Part shown: in pieces, positions 1 to 7,023 of the stretch
Position numbering within the stretch: position 1 is the stretch's first letter
Layout of the letters: each line of letters starts with the position of its first letter
Assembly (NCBI GenBank): GCA_964599885.1
Contig: CAZRHH010000032.1
Location: forward strand, 1 to 30,963
Direction of reading: 5' to 3'
Length of the DNA: 30,963 bases
Source of the DNA: CAZRHH01 sp964599885
Lineage (GTDB): Bacteria; Chloroflexota; Dehalococcoidia; DSTF01; JACRBR01
Program-made: the position numbers and the translations under genes
Notes under the pieces: generated by a model
Seen by the model: the letters and a program-made list of their open reading frames with translations, nothing else
Databases searched by the model: none
Told to the model about the DNA's origin: nothing

Positions 1-1
1 G

Positions 2-2920
2 GAAAAGCCCGATGTCGACTACATCGAGGGCCTCTCGCCGGCGATCTCGATCGACCAGAAGGGCGCGAGCCACAACCCGCGCTCGACCGTCGGCACCGTC
101 ACGGAGATCTACGACTATTTGCGGCTGCTCTACGCGCGCGCAGGCACGCCGCACTGCCCCGTCTGCGGACGCCCGATCGAACGCCAGACGGTGCAGCAGA
201 TCGTCGACACAATCCTCGCCATCGAACCCGGCAAGAAGCTGATGATCCTCTCGCCGATCATCCGCGACCGCAAGGGCGAGCATCTACACGTCTTCGAAGA
301 CGCCCGACGCGCCGGTTTCGTGCGCGTACGCGTCGACCGCCGCATCCGCGATCTCGGCGAAGAGATCACGCTGGACAAGAAGAAAAAGCACACGATCGAA
401 GTCGTTGTCGACCGTCTGATCACGGAAGCGCCCGCCGATGCCAGCGCGGCGATCGTCACCGACAACGCGACGCAAGGCGAATCGACGGCGTCGAGCGCGA
501 GTCGGCTCGCCGACAGCGTCGAGCAGGCGCTGAAGCTCGGCGCCGGCACCGTACTCGTCGATGTCGAAGGCGAAGGCGAGCGGATGTACTCCGAGCACTA
601 CGCCTGCGCGTTCGACGGCACGAACATCGGCGAGATTGCGCCGCGCAGCTTCAGCTTCAACTCGCCGCACGGCGCCTGCACCGAGTGCACCGGCCTCGGC
701 GTGAAGATGGAACTCGACGAGGCGCTCCTCATCCCCAACCGCAACCTGTCGATCGAAGACGGCGCCATCGCTCCCTGGTCGCGCGCCGCCGCGACGAGCA
801 CGTGGTACTTCCGCATGCTGCAGGCGCTGGCGAAGAAGCACGGCTTCAAGCTCAACGTCCCCGTCAAGGACATGAAGAAGCAGCATCTCGACCTCATCCT
901 CTACGGCGACGAGGGGAAGATCGCTCTCAACTACAAGACATCCGGTGGCCACACGAACCGCTGGGAGACGACGTTCGAAGGCGTGATGGTGAACATGCGC
1001 CGCCGCTACAAGGAGACGGACTCCGACTACGTCCGCGGCGAGATCGACAAGTACATGACGGCGCGCCCGTGCGATGTCTGTGGCGGCGCGCGCCTCAAGC
1101 CGGAGATGCTCGCCGTCACCGTCGCCGGCATCAACATCGCCGCCGTCACGTCGATGGACGTGCGCGAGTCGCTTGCGTGGATTGCGACGCTGGCAGCCGA
1201 CGATACGCCGCTCAACGAGCGCGAGAAGGTCATCGCGCGGCAGATCATCAAGGAGATCCGTGAGCGGTTGACGTTCATGTTCGACGTCGGCCTCGACTAC
1301 CTTACGCTCAGCCGCGCCGCCGGTACGCTGTCCGGCGGCGAAGCGCAGCGCATCCGGCTGGCGACGCAGATCGGTTCGAGCCTGATGGGCGTGCTGTACG
1401 TCTGCGACGAGCCGAGCATCGGTCTGCATCCGACCGACGACGTGCGGCTGATCAAGACGCTCGAACGGCTGCGCGATCTCGGCAACACGGTGATCATCGT
1501 CGAGCACGACGAGGCGATGATGCGGGCAGCCGACCACATCATCGATATGGGCCCCGGCGCCGGCGAGAACGGCGGCCACGTCGTCGCGCACGGCACGATC
1601 GACGACATCATGGCGAGCGAGGCGTCCATGACGGGCGCCTATCTCAGCGGCCGCCGTGTCGTGCCATTGCCCGACGAGCGACGCGCCGGCAGCGGCGAGA
1701 AGCTGACGATTACCGGCGCGCGCGAGAACAACCTGAAGAACATCGATGTCGAGATCCCGCTTGGCAAGCTCGTCTGCATCACGGGCGTCTCCGGCTCCGG
1801 CAAGAGCACGCTGATCAACGACCTGCTGTACCGGAAGGCCGCGCAGGAGCTTTACAACGCGCGCGAACGCCCCGGCAAGGTGGACGCGATCAAGGGCATC
1901 GAACACATCGACAAAGTCGTGAACATCGACCAGTCGCCGATCGGGCGCACGCCGCGCTCGAACCCGGCGACCTACACCGGCACGTTCACGCCGATCCGCG
2001 AACTCTTCGCAACGGTTCCGGAAGCGCGGCTGCGCGGCTACATGGCGGGCCGCTTCTCGTTCAACGTCAAAGGCGGCCGCTGCGAGGCCTGCGCCGGCGA
2101 CGGTTACATCGAGATCGAGATGCATTTCCTCCCGGACGTCACGGTCCCGTGCGAGGTGTGCAAGGGCAAGCGCTACAACCGCGAGGCGCTGGAGATTCTG
2201 TTCAAGGGCAAAAACATCTCCGAAGTGCTCGACATGACCGTGGACGAAGCGCTGGTGTACTTCGAGAACATCCCGCGCGTCCGTGTGAAGCTCGAAACGC
2301 TGCGCGATGTCGGTCTCGGTTACATCCGTCTGGGCCAGCCGGCGACGACAGTCTCCGGCGGCGAGGCGCAGCGCATCAAGCTGTCGACGGAGCTATCGAA
2401 GCGCTCGACCGGCCGCACGCTGTACATTCTCGACGAGCCGACGACCGGGCTTTCGTTCGAGGACACGCGCGCGCTGCTCGTCGTGCTGCAGCGTCTCGTT
2501 GACGCCGGCAACACGGTCGTCGTCATCGAGCATCAGCTTGATGTCGTGAAGAACGCCGACCACGTCGTCGATCTCGGCCCGCTCGGCGGCTGGCGCGGCG
2601 GCGAGATCGTCGCGCAGGGCACGCCGGAGCAGGTGGCGTTGGTCGAAGCCAGTTTCACGGGCCAGTACCTCGCGAAGATTCTGTCGGCCGATCGCCTCGC
2701 CGCCGCCCGCGCGTCGCAGCCGAAACCAAAGCAGCGCGCAACAGCCGCGAAGCCAACGAACGGCGCGAAAGCGACGAACGGCGCCAAACCGGCGAGCCGC
2801 GCGAAGCCGTCGAACGGCAAGACGCCTTCAAAGAACGGCGCGAAGGTCACCAACGGCAAGACAGCGTCCAAGCCCGTCACCTCAACCCGCACCTCGAAGA
2901 CCACCGCCAAGTCCCGCTAA
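2..2920 (+). CDS. uvrA: UvrA excinuclease ABC subunit A, 5'-truncated by window edge
   Basis: This is the damage-recognition ATPase of UvrABC nucleotide excision repair, a cytoplasmic dimer that loads UvrB. The frame is already open at base 2, where the protein reads EKPDVDYIEGLSPAIS, so the true start and first Walker A lie upstream. Visible in order: a CPVCGRP zinc element near 157-175; a CDVCGGARL motif near 1069-1095; ABC signature LSGGEAQRI near 1328; the Walker B/DEPSIGLH region near 1400; a second Walker A (GVSGSGKST) near 1783-1809; the second zinc module (CEACAGDG then CEVCKGKR) near 2080-2170; signature VSGGEAQRI near 2352; and DEPTTGL near 2435. Two small oddities are TGLSFED where most UvrA have TGLHFED, and EHQLDV where EHNLDV is usual. 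After the conserved end (near 2690) comes an unusual Lys/Ala/Asn tail of about 65 residues with NGAK/NGK repeats. Identity is certain; the role of the tail is unknown. Confidence 0.98.
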   Translation, partial: EKPDVDYIEGLSPAISIDQKGASHNPRSTVGTVTEIYDYLRLLYARAGTPHCPVCGRPIERQTVQQIVDTILAIEPGKKLMILSPIIRDRKGEHLHVFEDARRAGFVRVRVDRRIRDLGEEITLDKKKKHTIEVVVDRLITEAPADASAAIVTDNATQGESTASSASRLADSVEQALKLGAGTVLVDVEGEGERMYSEHYACAFDGTNIGEIAPRSFSFNSPHGACTECTGLGVKMELDEALLIPNRNLSIEDGAIAPWSRAAATSTWYFRMLQALAKKHGFKLNVPVKDMKKQHLDLILYGDEGKIALNYKTSGGHTNRWETTFEGVMVNMRRRYKETDSDYVRGEIDKYMTARPCDVCGGARLKPEMLAVTVAGINIAAVTSMDVRESLAWIATLAADDTPLNEREKVIARQIIKEIRERLTFMFDVGLDYLTLSRAAGTLSGGEAQRIRLATQIGSSLMGVLYVCDEPSIGLHPTDDVRLIKTLERLRDLGNTVIIVEHDEAMMRAADHIIDMGPGAGENGGHVVAHGTIDDIMASEASMTGAYLSGRRVVPLPDERRAGSGEKLTITGARENNLKNIDVEIPLGKLVCITGVSGSGKSTLINDLLYRKAAQELYNARERPGKVDAIKGIEHIDKVVNIDQSPIGRTPRSNPATYTGTFTPIRELFATVPEARLRGYMAGRFSFNVKGGRCEACAGDGYIEIEMHFLPDVTVPCEVCKGKRYNREALEILFKGKNISEVLDMTVDEALVYFENIPRVRVKLETLRDVGLGYIRLGQPATTVSGGEAQRIKLSTELSKRSTGRTLYILDEPTTGLSFEDTRALLVVLQRLVDAGNTVVVIEHQLDVVKNADHVVDLGPLGGWRGGEIVAQGTPEQVALVEASFTGQYLAKILSADRLAAARASQPKPKQRATAAKPTNGAKATNGAKPASRAKPSNGKTPSKNGAKVTNGKTASKPVTSTRTSKTTAKSR

Positions 2921-2934
2921 ACTCCAGCCACACC

Positions 2935-2958
2935 CCTCTGTGCCTCCGTGCCTCTGTG
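2935..2958. repeat. CCTCTGTG octamer tandem repeat
   Basis: Three consecutive 8-bp units, CCTCTGTG, CCTCCGTG and CCTCTGTG, fill the gap after uvrA. Similar CTCTGTG-rich spacers are familiar to me from Chloroflexota intergenic DNA (recollection, not checked). Confidence 0.7.
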
Positions 2959-3447
2959 GTGCAAACGAACCGGAGGACCCGTGGACAAACGCACGTGCTC
3001 GACAACATCCGCTCGCAACGCGCCGCGCTCGACGCCGTCATCGCCAAACTCAGCGACGACGACATCCAGGCGCCGATCCTCGAAGACGGCTGGTCGATCA
3101 AGGACACGCTCGCGCACATCGCCTGGTGGGAGCGTAGCTGCGCGTCGTGGATCGAGAACCGTGCATCGAACCCCGATCGCCTGCCCGCCGGCTACTCGTT
3201 CGAGAACATCGACCGCCTCAACAACGACCTGCACGCCGAACTGCAGAAGCAGCCGCTCGCCGCCGTCCGCGAAGACGCGCGCTCAGCCCACGCCGCCATC
3301 ATCGCCGCGATCGAACCGCTCGCCGACGCCGATCTCGCGAAGTCCCACTACGGCTGGCCCGCGCTCGACGAGATGATTCGCAGCAACACGACAGAGCATT
3401 ACGAAGAACACCTAAGCGCGATCAGCGCGGCGGCCGGGCGACGGTAG
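2956..3447 (+). CDS. DinB-fold (ClbS/DfsB-like) protein, 5' end uncertain
   Basis: A small four-helix-bundle protein of the DinB/YfiT superfamily, closest in feel to the ClbS/DfsB (DUF1706) branch. Supporting features are the start VLDNIRSQRAALDAVIAKLSD, the segment DGWSIKDTLAHIAWWE with a His that is a metal-ligand candidate, and HYEEHLSAI near the C terminus. The start is a problem. The open frame reaches back to GTG 2956, through the CCTCTGTG octamer repeat. The only good Shine-Dalgarno (GGAGG, 2972-2976) precedes GTG 2981, which is in another frame and reads MDKRT. A single missing base near 2991-2995 would join MDKRT to VLDNIR and give a family-typical N terminus. If there is no frameshift, GTG 2995 is the best in-frame start. 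Substrate unknown. Confidence 0.8.
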   Translation: MVQTNRRTRGQTHVLDNIRSQRAALDAVIAKLSDDDIQAPILEDGWSIKDTLAHIAWWERSCASWIENRASNPDRLPAGYSFENIDRLNNDLHAELQKQPLAAVREDARSAHAAIIAAIEPLADADLAKSHYGWPALDEMIRSNTTEHYEEHLSAISAAAGRR

Positions 3448-3454
3448 GGGTTCT

Positions 3455-3475
3455 GGAGGTCGGAAGTCGGAGAGG
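3455..3475. repeat. Heptamer array GGAGGTC/GGAAGTC
   Basis: Three 7-bp units (GGAGGTC, GGAAGTC, GGAGAGG) follow the DinB-fold gene stop. Together with the preceding GGGGTTCT this closely matches the start of the array at 4068. Confidence 0.65.
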
Positions 3476-3491
3476 GGAAATCCGCGCCGGC

Positions 3492-3989
3492 CTACAACTC
3501 ACGTGCGGTCTGCGCTCGCGGCCGGCGCGACATCCGGTACGCGTCCCATATTGAGACACCGAGCAACATCGGCAGAATCGCGGCAAGCGCCATGCCGCCG
3601 AAGATCCATGTGACGCCCATCGCAAGAGCGCTGAACTCATGCGCGAAGCTGCAATCCGGCCGCGGATCCGTCCACGAGTCGAAGATCGCCATGCTGCATT
3701 CGCGCGACGTGACGTCGAGCACAGTATTGGTTGCCCAACTGAGCGCTTGCAGCGCGACCACGGCGCACGCCGCGTAGACGAGTGGGCGGAACCACCGCCG
3801 TCTCGACGCGCCGTTCATCTCGGATTGAGGTGAAAGCGCAAGGGATGTAAACGAAGCACCCACGAAGATCAAAGCCAAGAGGACGAACAGAAGTCTGAGT
3901 TCGGAGTTAGGATCCGTCGAGAACGCGAGCGCGACGCACGCCATCGCACACAGCATTAGCAACAGAAAGCACACCGTGGATCCGCGCAT
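3492..3989 (-). CDS. Small integral membrane protein, paralog A of a tandem pair
   Basis: Hypothetical 165-residue protein with about four hydrophobic segments (residues ~5-22, 31-52, 68-86 and 117-142 by eye). I do not recognise a named family. It is clearly homologous to the next gene (4118-4618): both begin MR(G/A)STVCFLLL, both have an RRRWFRP(L/V)(V/A)YAACA segment, and both carry a polar loop with EC...DP(R/P)PDC before the last membrane segment, so two Cys are conserved. The ATG at 3987-3989 is chosen because a TAAGCT -10-like hexamer (4001-3996) ends 6 nt before it, matching other apparently leaderless genes here. No Shine-Dalgarno is visible. Function unknown. Confidence 0.75.
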   Translation of the reverse strand: MRGSTVCFLLLMLCAMACVALAFSTDPNSELRLLFVLLALIFVGASFTSLALSPQSEMNGASRRRWFRPLVYAACAVVALQALSWATNTVLDVTSRECSMAIFDSWTDPRPDCSFAHEFSALAMGVTWIFGGMALAAILPMLLGVSIWDAYRMSRRPRAQTAREL

Positions 3990-4067
3990 GCACGGAGCTT
4001 ATCAGACACGTGTGATTGCGCGCGTTGTGAGCGGGTGAGCGAGGCGGCTGTAAGTTTCTGGGGTTCC

Positions 4068-4102
4068 GGAGGTCGGAAATCGGGGGTCGGAGGTCGGAGG
4101 TT
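4068..4102. repeat. Heptamer array, five GGAGGTC-type units
   Basis: Five exactly phased 7-bp units: GGAGGTC, GGAAATC, GGGGGTC, GGAGGTC, GGAGGTT. It lies between the two paralogous membrane-protein genes. Confidence 0.8.
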
Positions 4103-4117
4103 GGTTGGCGTCGCGCA

Positions 4118-4618
4118 TCAGGCTTCGGCGGAGGCCTGCTGTTGGGCCGGGTGAGACGTCCGGTACCTGTCCCACAACGAGGCGGCAAGCAGCACCGGCA
4201 CGATCGCCGAAAGCGCCGGGACTCCGACTACGACTGACAGCCACCACGCAGCGAAACTTGCTACGTGCAACGGTGCGCAGTCAGGTGGCGGGTCCCCGCG
4301 CTCGATGCTGAGGACGACACACTCGTCCGCGAACGCCTCAAACGCCTCAAAGGTGCCCAGACTGAGCATTAGAACCGCAAAGATCGCGCACGCCGCGTAG
4401 GCGACTGGACGGAACCAGCGCCGTCTGCGCGCTCCATCGACCTTCGAACGGGGCGCCAGCGCGAGCGATGTCAAAGCGCCGCCCGCGAAGATCACTGCCA
4501 AGAAGACCTGCAACTGTTGGTTCCCCCCGCGGGAGCCCCCGTCGATAAAGAACGCGAGCGCGACGCAGACCGTCGCGGCCACCGCCAGAAGAAGAAAGCA
4601 CACGGTCGATGCACGCAT
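4118..4618 (-). CDS. Small integral membrane protein, paralog B of a tandem pair
   Basis: Hypothetical protein of 166 residues from the ATG at 4616-4618. The open frame extends upstream by 24 residues (Pro/Ala-rich), but that part does not match paralog A, whereas MRASTVCFLLL does. A TAGGCT hexamer (4631-4626) ends 7 nt before this ATG, consistent with a leaderless promoter like that of the sister gene. It has about four hydrophobic segments and a loop with DEC and PPPDC, so the two cysteines of paralog A are kept and could form an extracytoplasmic disulfide (inference). It ends in QQQASAEA. The pair arose by tandem duplication and has diverged substantially. Function not recognised. Confidence 0.75.
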   Translation of the reverse strand: MRASTVCFLLLAVAATVCVALAFFIDGGSRGGNQQLQVFLAVIFAGGALTSLALAPRSKVDGARRRRWFRPVAYAACAIFAVLMLSLGTFEAFEAFADECVVLSIERGDPPPDCAPLHVASFAAWWLSVVVGVPALSAIVPVLLAASLWDRYRTSHPAQQQASAEA

Positions 4619-4687
4619 AGCCGGGAGCCTAGCAGCAGGGGTGGCTGCGCGCGCTGGGGCCGGGGAGCGAGTCGGCCGAAAATTCCC

Positions 4688-4708
4688 CACCTCTCACCTC
4701 TCACCTCC
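4688..4708. repeat. Heptamer array CACCTCT x3
   Basis: Three phased 7-bp units (CACCTCT, CACCTCT, CACCTCC) just beyond the 3' end of the tRNA-Leu gene. Confidence 0.7.
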
Positions 4709-4726
4709 CCTATCCCAACTGACGGA

Positions 4727-4813
4727 TGGTGCCGGGGGTGGGGTTCGAACCCACAAAGCCTTGCGGCCGGCGGATTTTAAGTCCGCTGCGTCTGCCGATT
4801 TCGCCACCCCGGC
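4727..4813 (-). tRNA. tRNA-Leu, anticodon UAA
   Basis: On the minus strand the gene starts GCCGGGGTGGCGAAAT and ends CCCCGGCACCA, giving a 7-bp acceptor stem with the CCA tail encoded (4727-4729). The anticodon stem GCGGA/TCCGC encloses the loop CTTAAAA; the anticodon TAA lies at 4777-4779 on the plus strand. The long variable arm (GCCGGCCGCAAGGCTTTGT region) is the class II hallmark of Leu tRNA, and the T arm GTGGGTTCGAACCCCAC is canonical. Just upstream (4828-4846 plus strand) is a perfect 8-bp hairpin, CCGCGAGC-GCG-GCTCGCGG, and beyond it a possible -10 TATGCT (4854-4849). Confidence 0.97.
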
Positions 4814-4886
4814 TCGGGCGACAATTGCCGCGAGCGCGGCTCGCGGGAAGCATAGCCGTTTCGGCGCGAGACGCGCGACGCGGAGC

Positions 4887-4907
4887 GAAGTCGGAAGTCA
4901 GGGATCG
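4887..4907. repeat. Heptamer array GAAGTCG-type
   Basis: Three phased 7-bp units (GAAGTCG, GAAGTCA, GGGATCG) directly upstream of the receiver-like gene. The sequence is related to the GGAGGTC arrays at 3455 and 4068. Confidence 0.55.
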
Positions 4908-4915
4908 AGGTGCGC

Positions 4916-4921
4916 TACCAT
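4916..4921 (+). promoter_or_regulatory. -10 hexamer TACCAT, leaderless promoter of receiver-like gene
   Basis: TACCAT ends 6 nt before ATG 4928, so the expected transcript would begin at or next to the start codon. No Shine-Dalgarno is present. Confidence 0.5.
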
Positions 4922-4927
4922 CAACGC

Positions 4928-5302
4928 ATGCCCGCAACCATCGCGATCGTCGTCTCCGACCTCATGTTCCAATCCCGCATCGACGCCGCCGCCCGCGCGC
5001 TCGGCCACACGACGCTGATCGCGGATACGGCGGAGCGCGCCGCCGATGCGCTGGGAGCGTCGCCGGAACTGGTCATCGTTGATCTGCACGAACGCGAGGT
5101 CGACCCGGCAGCGATCATTCGAGACGCGAAGGCGGCCGGAGCGCGGGTGCTGGCGTTCGGGCGGCACACGGAGCCGCAGACGCTGCGCGCGGCTCGGGAA
5201 GTCGGCGCCGATACGGTCGTGCCGCGGTCGCAGTTCGTCGAGGAGCTGGGCGAGCTGATCACGTCGCTGCTCGACGTCAACGCCGTCAGCGACGATTGGT
5301 GA
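4928..5302 (+). CDS. Degenerate response-regulator receiver-like protein
   Basis: A 124-residue single-domain protein with the alternating beta/alpha pattern of a CheY-like receiver: strand IAIVVSDL, then LVIVDLHE with an Asp at the usual phospho-acceptor position, then VLAFGRH, then the ADTVVPRS region. The acidic pair normally found after strand 1 is reduced to SD. The Thr/Ser after strand 4 is not obvious, and the conserved Lys after strand 5 appears to be Arg (PRS). It may therefore act without canonical phosphorylation. No output domain and no histidine kinase are nearby. ATG 4928 is preferred over GTG 4910 because the -10 element lies between them. Its stop codon is part of the heptamer array that follows. 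Confidence 0.7.
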   Translation: MPATIAIVVSDLMFQSRIDAAARALGHTTLIADTAERAADALGASPELVIVDLHEREVDPAAIIRDAKAAGARVLAFGRHTEPQTLRAAREVGADTVVPRSQFVEELGELITSLLDVNAVSDDW

Positions 5303-5364
5303 TTAGGGATTGGTGATTGGGCGGCTCAAGCCGGATCCAGCCCAATCACGAATCACCAATCCCC
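5294..5364. repeat. Inverted heptamer arrays forming a long imperfect hairpin
   Basis: The left arm is four 7-bp units (GATTGGT, GATTAGG, GATTGGT, GATTGGG; 5294-5321). The right arm is CCAATCA, CGAATCA, CCAATCC (5342-5362). They pair from 5298-5322 to 5340-5364 in about 21 of 25 positions, including 10 uninterrupted pairs next to a 17-nt loop. The left arm encodes the last residues and stop of the receiver-like gene. It may serve as a terminator-like structure, though no U-tract follows. Confidence 0.8.
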
Positions 5365-5401
5365 AGCCGTCGTGCAACGCTCGGCGCCTCGAACCCACGG
5401 A

Positions 5402-5426
5402 CCGCCCAATCACCAAACTCCAAACT
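5402..5426. repeat. Third complementary copy and CCAAACT heptamers
   Basis: Positions 5402-5416 are a perfect 15-nt complement of 5310-5324, offering an alternative partner for the left arm of the hairpin. This runs into two CCAAACT heptamers (5413-5426) just before the gatB -10 element. Confidence 0.65.
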
Positions 5427-5438
5427 CCAAGGCTCCGG

Positions 5439-5444
5439 TACAAT
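5439..5444 (+). promoter_or_regulatory. -10 hexamer TACAAT of gatB
   Basis: TACAAT ends 12 nt before gatB ATG 5457. The predicted start site leaves roughly 5-7 nt of leader and there is no Shine-Dalgarno. The -35 region is poor. Confidence 0.55.
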
Positions 5445-5456
5445 GCCCGAGAACCT

Positions 5457-6941
5457 ATGACGACAACCCCCGCCACCCGCTACGAGACCGTGATCGGCCT
5501 GGAGGTGCACGTGCAACTCCTGACCAAACGCAAGATGTTCTGCGGCTGCAGCGCCGCCTACGCCGACGACGCGCCCAACACGCACGTCTGCGCGATCTGC
5601 ATGGCGCTCCCCGGCGTGCTGCCCGTCATCAACCGCAAGGCCGTCGAGTACACGGTGATGACAGCGCTGGCGCTCAACTGCGAGATCCCGGCGTTCTCGA
5701 AGTTCGACCGCAAGAACTATCCGTATCCTGATCTGCTCAAGGGCTACCAGATCTCGCAGTTCGATCTGCCGCTGTCGCAGAACGGCTGGATCGAGATCGA
5801 AGTCGAGGGCCAGGAGCCGCGCAAGATCGGCGTGACGCGCTGCCACCTCGAAGAGGACACTGCGCGACTGACGCATCGCACCGAGCCGTCGGGCGAGAGC
5901 TTCTCGCTGATCGACATGAACCGCTCCGGCGTGCCGCTGATGGAGATCGTCGGCGACCCGGATCTGCGTTCGCCCGAGGAAGCGCGCGCGTACCTCGTCA
6001 AGCTGCAGCGGATACTGCGCTACATCGGCGTTAGCAAGGCGAACATGGAAGAGGGCAACTTCCGTTGCGACGCTAACGTGTCACTGCGACGGATCGGCGA
6101 AACGGAACTCGGCTCAAAGGTCGAAGTGAAAAACATGAACAGCTTCCGCGCCGTCTTCAACGCGCTGGCGCACGAAGTCGAGCGCCAGACGGCCGAACTC
6201 GATGCCGGCGCGCGCATCCCGCAGGAGACGCGCGGCTGGATCGAACCAGAGGGCCGCACCGTCAGCCAGCGCTCGAAAGAAGAAGCGCACGACTACCGCT
6301 ACTTCCCGGAACCGGACCTGCCGCCGATCACGCTGACGCCGGCCGAAGTCGATTCCTTGCGCGCTCGCCTGCCAGAACTGCCGGACGCGAAGATGAAGCG
6401 CTTCGAACAGCAGTACGGGCTCTCGCGCTACGAAGCGAATCTACTGACGGAGACCGCAGCCCGCGCCGACTGGTACGAGCGCGCGGTTGCGCCCGCCGCG
6501 GCGAACGATGATACGCGCCTGCGTTTCGCGAAGCAGACCGCCAACTGGGTGCTCGGCGACTTCGCGCGGCTGCTCCACGCGTCGGCCGTTGACATCGAGG
6601 CGTCGCGCATCTCGCCGAAACATCTACATGCTATGATCGCTCTGGTCGAAGACGGCACGATCAGCGGCAAAATCGCCAAATCCGTCTTCGAGGAGATGTT
6701 CACATCCGGCAAGCCGCCGGCGGACGTCATCCGCGAACTCGGACTCGAACAGATCAGCGGCTCCGACGAGATCGGCGCCATCGTCGACAGCATCATCGAA
6801 AAGAATCCCAAGCCCGTCGCCGAGTTCCGCGAGGGCAAGCAGGAAGCGCTGAAATTCCTCGTCGGCCAGGCGATGCGCGAGACCCGCGGCCGCGCCAATC
6901 CGGCGATGCTGACCGACATCCTGAAATCGAAGCTGGGCTGA
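5457..6941 (+). CDS. gatB: Asp/Glu-tRNA(Asn/Gln) amidotransferase subunit B
   Basis: GatB is the kinase/tRNA-binding subunit of GatCAB, which converts mischarged Asp-tRNA(Asn) and Glu-tRNA(Gln) to the correct Asn and Gln forms. The 494-residue length is normal for the family. Motifs: YETVIGLEVHVQL at the N terminus; CxC and CxxC cysteines (FCGCS, HVCAICMALPG) of the zinc region; KFDRKNYPYPDLLKGYQISQ; EEDTAR; DMNRSGVPLMEIV; and a YqeY-like helical tail ending near the stop. ATG 5457 is chosen because the family start MTTTPATRYETVIG lies there and a -10 element sits just upstream. The open frame back to 5310 is repeat sequence, not protein. gatA and gatC are not in the window. A probable non-discriminating AspRS at 17867 fits this pathway. 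Confidence 0.98.
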   Translation: MTTTPATRYETVIGLEVHVQLLTKRKMFCGCSAAYADDAPNTHVCAICMALPGVLPVINRKAVEYTVMTALALNCEIPAFSKFDRKNYPYPDLLKGYQISQFDLPLSQNGWIEIEVEGQEPRKIGVTRCHLEEDTARLTHRTEPSGESFSLIDMNRSGVPLMEIVGDPDLRSPEEARAYLVKLQRILRYIGVSKANMEEGNFRCDANVSLRRIGETELGSKVEVKNMNSFRAVFNALAHEVERQTAELDAGARIPQETRGWIEPEGRTVSQRSKEEAHDYRYFPEPDLPPITLTPAEVDSLRARLPELPDAKMKRFEQQYGLSRYEANLLTETAARADWYERAVAPAAANDDTRLRFAKQTANWVLGDFARLLHASAVDIEASRISPKHLHAMIALVEDGTISGKIAKSVFEEMFTSGKPPADVIRELGLEQISGSDEIGAIVDSIIEKNPKPVAEFREGKQEALKFLVGQAMRETRGRANPAMLTDILKSKLG

Positions 6942-7007
6942 AACGAAGCTCGAAGCAAAGGCTCGATGAATTGATAACGTTGTTATTCGGATCGCATAAC
7001 GCCGTGC

Positions 7008-7013
7008 TAAACT
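7008..7013 (+). promoter_or_regulatory. -10 hexamer TAAACT of yvcK
   Basis: TAAACT ends 10 nt before ATG 7024 in a locally AT-rich stretch (6960-7012). The leader would be about 3-5 nt. No Shine-Dalgarno and no convincing -35. Confidence 0.5.
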
Positions 7014-7023
7014 GGCGGACAAC

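Noticed and set aside
284..2125. Long open frame on the minus strand opposite uvrA (613 codons)
   Set aside because: Composition is Arg/Ala/Asp/Val-rich with no family motif, and it is fully antisense to a certain gene; a GC-bias shadow.
4828..4846. Hairpin upstream of tRNA-Leu as an intrinsic terminator
   Set aside because: Perfect 8-bp stem but no U-tract on either strand and no gene ending into it.
3455..5426. Heptamer arrays considered as a CRISPR array
   Set aside because: Units are 7 bp and contiguous with no spacers; no cas genes are in the window.
5310..5456. 49-codon N-terminal extension of gatB
   Set aside because: It translates the heptamer repeats and the promoter; GatB family sequence begins at ATG 5457.
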